DNA of 64,000 nucleotides from Montifringilla adamsi (taxonomy: Eukaryota; Chordata; Aves; Passeriformes; Passeridae). The notes under the pieces were generated by a model. It did no database searches. It was not told where the DNA came from and saw only the letters and a program-made list of their open reading frames with translations. The stretch covers positions 3,104,305-3,168,304 of the forward strand of contig JAGGNK010013559.1 in the NCBI GenBank assembly GCA_017590115.1, read 5' to 3'. Of the stretch, positions 25,321 to 37,600 are shown one piece after another. Both the position numbers and the translations under genes were made by a program. Each line of letters opens with the position of its first letter. Within the stretch, counting starts at the first letter, position 1.

Positions 25321-25359
25321 CGCTCATTAGCAGCGCTCATTAGCATCGCTCATTAGCAT
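25321..25359 (+). promoter_or_regulatory. Triple CGCTCATTAGCAK element upstream of SLC26A9
   Basis: Three consecutive 13-base copies (25321-25333, 25334-25346, 25347-25359), each with a CATTAG homeodomain-type core, lie about 280 bases before the SLC26A9 start exon. The regulatory role is inferred from position and periodic motif. Confidence 0.45.
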
Positions 25360-25640
25360 CACCTCCGAAGGAAGAGCTGGGAAAGCTGCGGGGCCGGGAG
25401 CAGCAGCAGCCCCTGGAGCTGGAGAAGCCACTCCCAGGACCTGCCTCTCCACCACGGGGAAACTATTTAGGGTGGAGAAGCTCGGGGAGGGCTCCAGACG
25501 CTGGAGGTGTCCGCTCTGTTATAGCGCAGGTGGGGCCAACTCCAGCCACATTCTTGGCTTTGCTCTTTCTATTTTTTTTTTCAAAAATTTTTTTTTGTTT
25601 GTTTTTGGTTTTTTTTGGGAAAAATCCAAATGATGCAGAG

Positions 25641-28600
25641 ATGAGCCAGGCCAGGCCTCGCTATGCCATCGAACGTCCTGCCTACTCTGTCAGCCTCTTC
25701 GACGAGGAGTTTGAGAAGAAAACCAGAACCTACCCCGTCGGGGAGAAACTGAGAAACCTTTTCAGGTAACAGGGAGTGCTGTAGAACGTAAACCAGGAAT
25801 TGGGGAATTGTCAGGAATTGGGGGGGGTATAATTCAGACCTGGGAATACAGATCACATTTTTATCCTGGGGAACCGTGGTCTTCAGGGGTTTGATGGATG
25901 AAAGGTATGGGAGAAATGCAAATTGGGCTGAAGAAAATGAAATTGGTGGCTCTTTTGTCAGCAGAACAGTTTCCACTGAGTGCATTTGGGATTTGGGGTC
26001 CTGTTTCCCAATGTTTTTTTTTTAATAGTGGAGAAAGCACAATTGGTGATGTAGGGACATGTGGATTATTTTTTTACTCTTTCCAGCTGTAAGCTGAAGC
26101 ATTTCTCAGCTTTCTGATTGAAACCAACACCACCTTAAAGAAAGGCTTATAATTATGCAAACAAAGGTTAATAACCATGCTGATCACTTTCTTGGAAATC
26201 TATCTGCACTCCTCAGAGAAAGGAAGGTAATAATAGAAGAGAGGGCTCAGAACCTGGTGAGGGAGAAAAGCTGAGACATTCCTGGGAAGCTCCTTCCTTA
26301 CTTCCAGCTCATTTGCTTCCTCCCTTCTTTCATTTTCAAATTCTTCATCATTCAAATTTGCTTTCATTTTTTATCTCCCTTCTAGATGTTCAGCTTCCAG
26401 GTTCAAGCTCACCCTCTTCCGCCTGTTCCCCATACTGGCGTGGCTCCCCAAGTACAAAATCAAGGACTACATCCTGCCTGATGTCCTTGGGGGGCTCAGT
26501 GCGGGGACAATCCAAGTGCCTCAAGGTGAGCAGCGTCTCTCTCTGGGTGTCCAAGAGGGAATATCACTTTGCCAGCTCGAGTAAAGCTCTGCAGGTGGTG
26601 CTGGTGCCCATTTGGGAGGGGTTTTGTGTTTTACTGATGACCCCAAGCTCTCCCTCCAGCCTTGTGGTCTCTGTATTTCCCTGTGTGTCCCCCGTGTTTT
26701 GCAGGGATGGCATTTGCCCTCCTGGCCAATCTGCCTCCTGTCAATGGGCTCTACTCCTCCTTCTTCCCCCTGATCACCTACTTCTTCCTCGGGGGCATCC
26801 ATCAGATGGTGCCAGGTGAGGAATTGCCTGCACAGGACAGTAAAATGCTGCCTGGGAATGCTGGTGTGTCCCAGAACTGGGACGTTCGCTCTGCCAGGGG
26901 TTTGTGGGGTGGCAGATCCTGATGTCACCCCAATGACCCTGTGCCACCTCTTGCCATGGGGCTGGGGAGGTTCTGCCCAGGAGCCTTCCAGGGCTCTCCC
27001 CAGAGGGAGCTCCTGACCTCCCCGTGCTGCCTGCAGGGACTTTTGCTGTCATCAGCATTATTGTTGGCAACATCTGCAATGAGCTGGCTCCAGAGTCGGA
27101 CTTCCACTACTTCAACCACACCACCAACGAGACCAGAGTGAACACCACGGCCCTGGAGGCAGCCAGGCTGGAGATCTCTGCCACCCTGGCCTGCCTGACA
27201 GCCATCATACAGGTGAGGGCTCTGCTGTGTCCCTGACCCACACCGAGAGCCAGGCTTTCCCTGGAGCAGAGATGGTGGTGGCAGATGCTCGAAGAGGCCC
27301 CGCTTCTGGGTGGATGATGGCTCAAAGTAGAGATTTTGGGGCATTTTTGGTCTTGGGGTGGAATTCTCTATGGGAACAATCCATTAGCCCTGATGGATGA
27401 TGGCTCAAAATAGAGATTTTGGGGAATTTTTGGTCTTGGGGTGGGAATTCTCTATGTGGACAATCCAAGAATGGCACTCTTAGCCCTGAGTGTGGTTGGA
27501 TGATGCCTCAAAGTGGAGATTTTTGATCTTGGGGTGGAATTCTCTATGTGGACAACCCAAGAATGGCACTCTTAGCCCTGAACGTGGGTGGATGATGCCT
27601 TCAAGCAGAGATTTTTGGTCTTGGGGTGGGATTCTTTATGTAGACAATCCAAGAATGGCACTCAGCCCTGAGTGGGAGCAGATGATGGCTCAAAATAGAG
27701 ATTTTGGGGGATTTTTGATCTTGGGGTGTAATTCTCTGTGTGGACAATCAGTGAATGGCATGAATGTGGTTGGATGATGCCTCCAAGTAGAGATTTTTTG
27801 GGGTGGAATTCTCTATGTGGACAACCCAAGAATGGCATTCTCAGCCTGTTGGATGATGCATCCAAGTAGAGATTTTTGGTCTTGGGGTGGAATTCTCCAT
27901 GTGGACAATCCAAGAATGAAACTCTTAGCCATGAGTGGGGGTGGATGATGCCTCCAAGTAGAGATGTTTGGTCTTGGGGTGGAATTCTCTACGTGCACAA
28001 CCCAAAAACAGCACTCTCAGCCCTGCTGTCCCCTCCCCTGCTCCGGGCCACCCCTGTGTGTACGGAGGAGCTCCGTGTGCTCTCCCAGAGGATCACCCTG
28101 CCCCACACGGGGCTGTCACTGCTCTGACCCCGGCTCCTCTGTCCCACCCTAGCTGTGCCTGGGCTTCCTGCAATTTGGCTTCGTGGCCATCTACCTGTCA
28201 GAGTCCTTCATCAGGGGCTTCATGACGGCGGCGGGGCTGCAGATCCTCATCTCCGTGCTCAAGTACGTCTTCGGCTTGACAGTCCCGTCTTACACCGGGC
28301 CCTTAGCTATCGTCTACGTAAGTGGGGGCTCTGCACAGCCACCTTCCCCCCCCAGCACCGCCACCCTGCCCGGGAAACGGGGCCCAGGAGACCAGGGAAG
28401 GGTGCGGGGAAGGGGAATCCCTGCCCCAGCAGCACAGGTTGGATGTTAGGAAGAGGATTTTTACAGAAGGGGTGATAAGGGTCTGCCCGGGGAGGTGGTG
28501 GAGTCACCATTCCTGGGTGTGTTTATAAAAACCCTGGGTGCCAGGGTTTAGTTGAGGTGCTGGGGATGGGTTGGACTCGATGATCTTGAAGGTCTCTTCT

Positions 28601-31600
28601 AACCTTGTGATTCTGTGGATTCTGTGTTCCCCAGCCAGCATTATCTGAGCCCTGCCTGTGGTTTTAGTGAGGAATAATGGAATGGGACTGGGATCTGGGT
28701 GGGATATGAGCTGTGTTGCTTTGCAGCAGGAGTCTTGCAGAGTTGTCAGCAGCAGGAACGTTTCCTCTGAGCAGCTTTGGCCACTCCTGGGATTTCCTAT
28801 GTCTCCCACGGGTGCATCCCATGCTGATGCAGCCAGAACTGCATTGAATCACCAGCCCAGGCCCAGGGCTGGGGGCTGATCCCTCAGCAGAGGGTTTTTA
28901 GCACTGAGAGGGTTTTTAGCACTGCTCACATCTCAGGGTGTTGATTGTGGTAACAAGTGCTGTCCGTTGTTCTGCCCATGTCGTCCAGGGTGTCTGGCTC
29001 ACCGTGACCCCTTCTCCTCCTCTCTCCCCTTCAGACATTCATTGACATTTGTAAAGGTCTGCCCCAAACCAACCTGGCCTCCCTGGTCTATGCCTTGGTC
29101 AGCGCTGTGCTCTTGATCGTTGTCAAGGAGCTCAACCTGAAGTACATGAAGAAGATCCGGATGCCCATCCCGATGGAGATCATCATTGTAAGTGACACCT
29201 GGGCTGTCCCTGGAGCCTCCCCTCGCCTCACAGCCCCGGGACACTGCTGCTCTCAGCAGGGCCACCCTGTAGAGCACCTACACAGTGAGTGTGGCACAGC
29301 CCCCACATCGTTTGGGGTCAGAGACTGGGCCAGCCCCATGCTCATCCCTGCACTGCATCCTGGTGATGCTGAGGGAGAAGAAAATAACCCCTGCTGGGAC
29401 TGTCCTCACCTTCCCCAGCCCAAACTTGGTGCTGGTTTTATTCTGCCAGCTCTGGGAGCACGGCAGGGTTAATGCCCTGAGCCAGCCCAGCTCTTCCTGC
29501 TCACAGCTCTTTATTCCTCTCCTTGCAGGTGATCGTGGCCACTGCAATCTCTGGCAGCTTCAACATGCCTGACAAGTACGGGATGCCAATAGTGGGGAAA
29601 ATCAGCATGGGGTAAGAGATTGTGCAGCTCTGATTCACCTTCCAGACAGTTTTCCTTCCTCCTCCTCCTCCTTCAGCCTGGAAAACACCTCACTCTTCCC
29701 CGCAATCCCAGAGTCCCCTTCCAGGAGTGCCAGCGTGCCCTGTGACACAACCACCCCCATCCTCTGGAGTGTGGGCAGGCATTGTGTCATTCCTGACCCC
29801 TCCGGCTCCTCACCCACCCCCCCAGCCCCCCAGAGAGCGCTGTCACAGCTTCTCACCTGTGCTCTGAGTGCAGGTTCCCAGAGCCCACCCTGCCCCTGGT
29901 GAGCAAGTGGAATGACATGGTGGGCACGGCTTTCTCGCTCGCCATCGTGGGCTACGTGATCAACCTGGCCATGGGGAGGACCCTGGCAGCCAAGCATGGC
30001 TACGACGTGGACCCCAACCAGGTACTGCTGGGGCTGGGGCGGCCAGGGGCTGCTGCCTTTGCTCTCAGGCGTGAAGGGAAGACGTTCAGACGTGCTGGGC
30101 TCAGAGCAGACGTGCTGCTCCCGAGGAGGCTCCGTGGCTTTGTGCCATGTGGGGGGCAAAAGGACACGGCAGAGCCCTGTCCCGTGGGCTGGAGAGAGGC
30201 TGGAAGAGGGAAAGGAGCTTTAGGCTGGGCTCTCTGCCTTGCTCCCCCTCCAGGCTCAGTGTTTTGGCAGCTTGCTGAAGCACGGTGAGGTGCGTGCACT
30301 TCTCAGGGACCTGGATTCCTGGTGTGTCACCTAGATACTCTGAGAGGCAGGACATTAAATAATCCTCTTTTGTCATCCCTGGCACAGTAGCAGCTTTCAA
30401 CAACAGCCACACATACCACATGGAGCCCTGCCCTGAGTGTGTCAACAGATGACAACGTGTTTATGTGGAATTGTGCTTCCAGGTTTCCCTGCTGCACCAG
30501 GGCCTATCCCAGATCTTACTGGAAGGAAAGAGTCTGGGATGCACTGCAGGGAGCCCAGAGCCTGCCCTGGCCACATAAACCAGCCTCAGGCCCCTGCTGT
30601 CTTGCCATGTGTCAGCAGGAAGGGCAGCTGTCCTTTCTGATGGGCACTCTCCACATCTCCACAGGAAATGCTGGCCCTGGGATGCAGCAACTTCTTTGGA
30701 TCCTTCTTCAAGATCCACGTGATCTGCTGTGCTCTGTCCGTCACCCTCGCCGTGGATGGGGCAGGAGCGAAATCCCAAGTTAGTTCCTTCTCTTCTCCTC
30801 CTCTCCTCTCCCATTGCCTCTGGATCACCAAGTGCTGTAGCTGCCTCATGCTGCCAGCCTGACTGTGCAGCCCTGGAGAAGTTTCACACACAAGCGCTTC
30901 AGGCTGCTGCTGTTAAAGCAGCATTTCCTCCCTCCGCTAGCCCATTTTGGTCCCTGATTTTGTTCTCTGGGTTGGGCACAGAAGCAGATCTCCCAGTCTG
31001 CAGTCCCACTCTGGCTCCCTGGACTGGGCAGTGAGGGAAGTTTGGGGTTATCTGTGAGATCTGCAAACCCCTGCCTGTTTTCAGAGGCAAACATCCTCTC
31101 CCATAAAATGCTGCAGTGCCCAGTTGTGCCCCTGACTACACCCAGGGGAGCTTTGAGAAGCCCTGATGTTTGCAGAAGTGATTTTCTTTCCTCTTTGCAG
31201 GTAGCAAGTTTCTTTGTGGCTCTGGTGGTCATGGTGACAATGCTGTCCCTGGGAATCTACCTCGAGCCTCTTCCAAAGGTAACACAAACATCTGTGCAGG
31301 CAGAGCCATTGCAACACCCGCCCTCCACACCCAAACACGGGCACAGCCTCGCTCCAAAAAACCCTGATGCAAACAGCAGCACGGGACAGTTTGTTCCTGG
31401 CCTGGGGACCTGTCTGCACGGGCTGTCTGGAATCACACAATCACACAATCACACAATTCCAGGCTGATTTGGGCTGGAAGGGACCTTAAACCTCATCCCT
31501 GCCACGGGCAGTGACACCTTTCACTGTTCCAGGCTGCTCCAAGCCCTGTCCAAGCTGGCCTTGGGCAGGGATGGGGCAGCCACAGCTTCTCTGAGCAAAT

Positions 31601-34600
31601 GTAAGTGTAAATTCTAGTCAAAGGATCATGCAAATGACCCTGCTCAGATCCAAGTGAGATCTTTGCCAGCATCACCCTTGTGATGGGGCTGGCCCAAGGC
31701 AGGCAGACGCTGCAGGAAAGCATCCACTGCCAAACGTGGCACATCCAGCTGTGGCTGACACCATTCCCTGTCCTCCACAGTCCGTGCTGGGAGCCCTCAT
31801 CGCTGTGAACCTGAAAAACTCCCTCAAGCAGCTGGCTGACCCCTTCTACCTGTGGAAGAAGAGCAAGCTGGACTGTGTGAGTGCCTGGGCTGGCAGGAGG
31901 CATCACCTGGCCAGGGCAGGATCAGCAGGAAAGACCCCAAAAAAGCCTTTTGTGGGGTTTAGGGGTTATGAGTCCCTTGCAGGAGGTGGGTTTGGCTCTC
32001 TTGGTGAGATGGTGCTGCCTGTCCTGCCCAGCTGAGCACGCTGCTGCTCAGAGCACATATCAGAGAGGCCTGAACTCTTACCTGCTGTGTTTAAATGCCA
32101 ATCAAGTGTGGAGCCTGTTTGCCCAGAACTAGCCAAACCGGCCCTGCTCAATATCTGGGAGTCATGACTTAAAAACTCACACAATGGCCCTCCAGGGTGA
32201 GGAGAGCCCTTCAGAGTGATAAGGACTCCAGGCACTGGTTGATGTATAAACCCAGGCAGGGGGTGGCGGGGGAGTGAGAACGGAATTTGGAAATGTCTGA
32301 CATAAAAAGACAGTGTTTGAACAGGACTCCCACGGCTGAGTGCCGTGTGTGGACACGGAGCCAATATCCTGTCAGGGCCCAACAAACCCCCTTATCGGGG
32401 CAATCAGGAGTCCAGGAAGAGCTTTCCCAAAATCCTGCTCAAACAAGTGCTGGAGAAGAGCTGGGTTATCAATATGGGCACATCTCTGAAGGGTTCTGCT
32501 GCTGTGGGGTGAGAGGGGAGGTCTGTGGGCTCTGGCAGCTCAGCTGCTGCCCCTTTACCAGAGCACAGATGGATCCCACAGGCTTCAGAGACCCCAAAAG
32601 CCTGAGCAGAGCCCTGAGCGTGGACTGAATGGAGATGGATGGTGCTGCCTGAGGAACATCCTGGCAGATGCCAATGGAGTGAACGGGATCCTCCTGACCT
32701 TAATCTCCTTGGAATTTGAACTAGATTCAGTGTCCTGGCCCAAAATGGGGAGCACCATTCCTGGGTGATGTCAGAGCATTGGTGCTCATCACCTTAATGC
32801 TGGTCATATTTCAGGACAGCTAATTCCAACTAATTCTAATGATGGATGGATGGATGGATGGATGGATGGATGGATGGATGGATGGATGGAAGCTCTTCCT
32901 TGCCATTTATGCACAAAATGAATATAAATTAAGATATTGAAGTCATCAAAGTTACCCTTATTCATCCAAGGTCAAAGTCAGGTTTTTTTCATTTTGAGGA
33001 TGGGATTAAAACAAGCTGATAATGATTTTCAGAGGGGATGTTTAAATGCAGGGCGAGATGTTTGAGTGCTAACACATAAAAGTGACAAATGGCAGAGCTC
33101 TGAGCTGGAGTGGAGCAGGTCTTGGTCTCCTCTGTCACACCTGGTCATTGAATCTTCTCTATGTTCAGGCCATTTCTAGCAGGTGCTCAGGCAGTTTTCA
33201 GAGAGATATTTCTGATTTTTTCTGCTCTGGCTGACAGCAGGAGCTGCTTGGGGCTGGAGCAGGGAGCAGCAGACGGTGGGGTCTGCAGGAGCCCCTTCCT
33301 GACGAGCCAGGCTGATCCTTTTAGGGTGGAAGAAACGCCCCGGCTGCTTTTATGGCTGAAAAGAAACTGGGGCTCCTGGCAAACTTCCCAGCAAGGACAG
33401 TTCACTCTAAAACATTCAGAAACTGCAGCATTAGAACAGCTGCAGAATTCAGGGTTTGGCTATTCATGTTGAGCTGGGAGGGTTTGAGAGCCCAGGATAG
33501 CAGCACAGCGCCATTCTCCCCATCCATTTTCCCCATCCATTTTTTTCATCCAATTTTTCCCATCCATTTTTGCCATCCATTTTCCCACCCATTTTTCCCA
33601 CCCACTTTTCCCACCCACTTTTCTATCCCCTTTCTCCATCCCCTTTTTCCAACCATCTTCCCATCCACTTTTCCATCCCCTCTTTCCATCCCGTTTTGCC
33701 ATCCATTTTTTCCACCCATTTTTCTCATCCATTTTCCCCATCCATTTCCCCATCCATTTTCCCATCTACTTTTCCCCTCCATTTTCCCACCCTTTTCCCC
33801 ATCTATTTCCCATCCACTTTTCCCACCCATTTTCCCACCCATCTCCCTCCGTGTCCCCATGGTTCAGCTCTTCTCTCCCTTCTCTCCCTGCAGCTGGTCT
33901 GGCTCGTGAGTTTCCTCTCCGCTTTCTTCCTGAGCCTCCCCTACGGCGTGGCGGTGGGCGTGGGGTTCTCCGTGCTCGTCGTGGTTTTCCACACCCAGTT
34001 GTGAGTACCTCGTGGCCCCCAGAACCACGGGAGATCTGCCAGGGGCAGAAGGAGGGACAGGTGATTTTTTAGGAGCGACCTCTGGCCCGCGGAACGCGCG
34101 GCAGGAGCCCCGGGGAGTGCAGGTGTCCTGCCCGGAATGTGCAAACAGGAATGGCAGGCGCCAATTTACTGCCTGCATTCCCGCTCCCGTGCACATCCCA
34201 GGGCAAGGGGAAGCCTCAAGGGATTTGCTTCACCCCACACAGTTCCCAGCTCACAAAAAGAGCGAGTCCTGTCTGTGTGCAGGGCCCTGGTTTGAGGTCT
34301 TCTCACCACTTTATTCCCTCAAAGACCTTTTTTAATGTTTCCCAGTCTGGCACCTCAAAATACTGACTCTTTTTTTTTTTGCTGTGTAGACTCTGCAGGG
34401 GTGAAATGTAAGAGTTTTCACAAAGCAAATGTTCAAATTCTGGGATGGAATGTGAAGCAGAAGCAGTTTTCTTTCCCCTAATGCTGATCCCTTATTTTCT
34501 GCAGCCGCAACGGCTCTGCCCTGGGCCAGGTGACTTCCACTGACATCTACAAGAACCCCAAAACCTACAACAAGGTGAGCTGCAGATAGAACACCCTCAG

Positions 34601-37600
34601 AGAAAATTATGTTCTTTGCCACTGGTGCCCAGGCTTGCTCTGAGCTCCTGTCTCTGGTGCAGGTCCATGAAGTTAATGGGATTAAAATCATCACCTACTG
34701 CTCGCCGCTGTATTTCGCCAACTCAGAGATATTCCGGGAGAAAATTATAGCCAAGGTGAGCAATTCCTCAACAAATCCCTGCCTGAAGCCAGTCCCAAAC
34801 CACCTTACTCTCTCCTGTGCTGCTACACAGGGGTAATTAAGCTGTGGGTGACCATGGACAATGGTCACATCCACTCTCTACTCCTCAATCCTCTCCCTGA
34901 TCCTCAGGGCTGTTTGCAGAGCTCATTTTAGAGGTTGTGCCCAAATCCTGCCAGGTTCCTTCTCCAAGCTCTGCCAAAACAGGGGCATCCTGCTATTCCA
35001 AGTCTCTCCCTGCGTGTGCAGGTTCCCCAAGATCCAGGAGATGTTTGGATGCCATCAGGATCACCCCACTCCAGGCTGGGAAATGCCAGGGAAGGAACAG
35101 CAGCTCCTGACTGTCGGAACAGACTTTAAAAGGAAAAAATCTCTCTTTCCCACAGACAGGGGTGGATCCTGGCAAGGTGTACTTGGCCAGGAGGAAATTT
35201 GTGAAACAGCAGGGGAAGGGCACAGCACAGCCACCAGCAAAGCTCCCAAAATTCCTGCTGAAGGAGAACAAGGTAACTCAGCTCCTGAGCTCCCAAAAAG
35301 GTCCCTCTGTCCATGAGTATGACCCCAAGTCCCCTTGGGACAGCTCCTCTTGACATGGGATTTCCTGCACTGTTTTCCTGGCCACATTTCCCACGTCTCA
35401 TCCCCTTTCCTCCCCACCTACGTCTCCATTCCTCCCCACACCTGAAGGTGCAGGAGAACTGGGAATGGCTGGGAAGCTGGAGAGGAGGCTGGAATGGGAA
35501 CACGGGGAACAATCTGCAGAAACCAGGCAACTTTAGCCTCTTTCTCTGGGGCTGTGTCAGCACTGCAGCCCCAAGGAGCCCTTTCAAAGCCCATTTCTCA
35601 GTCACCTCAGCCCCATTTGCTTTGCAATGCTGAGCAGTTTTGAAATAAATGAATCATGCAAATTATCCTGACTAATTCCAGCCCCAAGGGACAGCCAGGC
35701 TGGAGTTAGTCCAGATTAAAACCCTTCATATCAGTGGGTAGAGGTGCAGTCACCTGCCAGCACCTGTGCCCTGCCCTGACTCTGCACCTCTGCTCTGCCA
35801 CAGACCTTGTCTTTGCAAGAGCTGCAGAAGGACTTTGAGAGTGCCTCTCCAACAGACACCAACAACAACCAGACCACTGCCAACGGTGCCAGCATCTCCT
35901 ACATCACATTCCGCCCTCCTGCCCCCGGGGCTGGGCCAGGGCAGAGTCCAGGGGAGCTGGGCAGCAGCACCACCCTGCAGGGCAGCACCCTCAGCGTCCT
36001 GCCCACGGCAGACACCGACCCTGTGCTGACAGCACCGCCCTACATCAGCTTCCACACCATCATCCTGGACATGAGCGGGGTGTGTTTTGTGGATCTGATG
36101 GGCACAAAGGCGCTGAGCAAGGTGAGTGCTGTGCTGCCAACACAGCCGGGCAGCAGAGACCTTCTGCTCTCTCACATAAAGGTGTTTATGTGCCTCAAAT
36201 CACAGAATCACAGAATCACCAGGTTGGAAGAGACCTCAAAGATCATCGAGTCCAGCCCAGCCCCAACACCTCAACTGAACCCTGGCCCCCAGTGCCACAT
36301 CCAGGCTTTGTTAAACATACCCAGGGATGGTGACTGCACCACCTCCCCGGGCAGCCATGCCAGAACTTCATCACCCTTTCTGTAAAAAACTTTTTCCTAA
36401 TATCCAACCTGAATTTCCCTTGGTGCAGCTGCAGGCTGTGTGCTCTGGTTCTGTCAGTTCCTGGAGAAAGAGCCCAGCCCCAGCTGAGCACAGGCACCTC
36501 TCAGGAGCTGTGCAGTGTGATGAGGGCACCCCTGAGTCTCCTTTTCTCCAGGCTGAGCACCCCCAGCTCCCTCAGAGGTTCCTCACAGGACTTGTGTTCC
36601 AGTTGTGTGGCTTTTCCTCTTCTGCATCTCTGATTTTCTCCTTCAGCCCCAGCGCTGATAAAAGTCTTTATGCATAAACACAAAGCTGGAGCAGCAGTGT
36701 TTTTTAATCCTCTCTCTCCCATCTCATCCCTTCCAGTTGTGTTCCAGTTACCAGAAGATTGGGATCAAAGTTTTCTTGGCAAATGTGCATGGTAAGCATC
36801 CCCAGAGAAACCCATTTCCATGGGATCTTCCCCCATTTCTGAGCTCCTGACAAACAGCAGATCCTTTTCTGTTCTTTATTCAAACTGTGAGATGTCAGTC
36901 CTTTGCTGGACCAGGGCAGAACAGATTAAAGGAGAAAACAGAAGAAAGGAAAGAGAATCACTGTTCTCTGTGTGTGAAATCAGTGTTTTCATTTGCGAAG
37001 TTTTAAGGCTGGGACATCTCCACACTCAGCATGCAGGAAAACAGATCCCCACACTCATTTCTGCTGCAAACCTGCTTCTTCTGAGCCTTGCCTTAGCTCA
37101 GAGGACCCCAGCAGCCACACACACCTCCAGAATTCCTCCTGTGCTTTCCTCCTCGTTCAGCTGTCTCCTTTCTCCAGCCCAGGTGTACGATGACATCAGC
37201 ACAGGAGGAGTGTTTGAGGAAGGAGGCCTGGACAGAAGTCACATCTTCCTGACCATCCACGACGCTGTTTTGTTTGCACTGGCCAGCATCAGAGAATTTG
37301 TCCACCCGCCCATCTTGGAAGAGGTAAATTTGCTCCCCAGCCCACGGGATTCTCCTGTTTGGCTTCCAGGCTGTGTCAGCACAATGGAAAAATCACAAAT
37401 TGCTACTGCACCTAAAGAAGCTCCATGTTTATCTCGAGTGGTAAAGGCCTAAATCCAGCAAAGTATTTAATATTCTAGTTGTTGTGTACAGGCCCAGCAG
37501 CTTGTGATGGAATGGATTTCCATGGGAATTCAGAAGTGTCAAAATGTTACACAAACCCCGGGCTGAGAGATGAGTGCTGCGCCAGCCTGGAGGAGACAGA

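Larger units (their letters stand above)
9765..25500. other. RAB7B-SLC26A9 intergenic region (about 15.7 kb)
   Basis: I find no protein-coding exon chain on either strand that I can recognise. The start presumably holds the RAB7B 3' UTR; I could not place its polyadenylation signal. The rest holds minisatellites (12.78-13.05, 17.92-18.30, 19.42-19.54 kb), a CR1 remnant (11.77 kb), an N gap (14.32 kb), AT-rich motif islands (16.15-17.5 kb) and a promoter-like segment (19.14-19.29 kb). The 269-codon open frame at 12397-13206 is driven by the hexanucleotide array. Confidence 0.6.
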
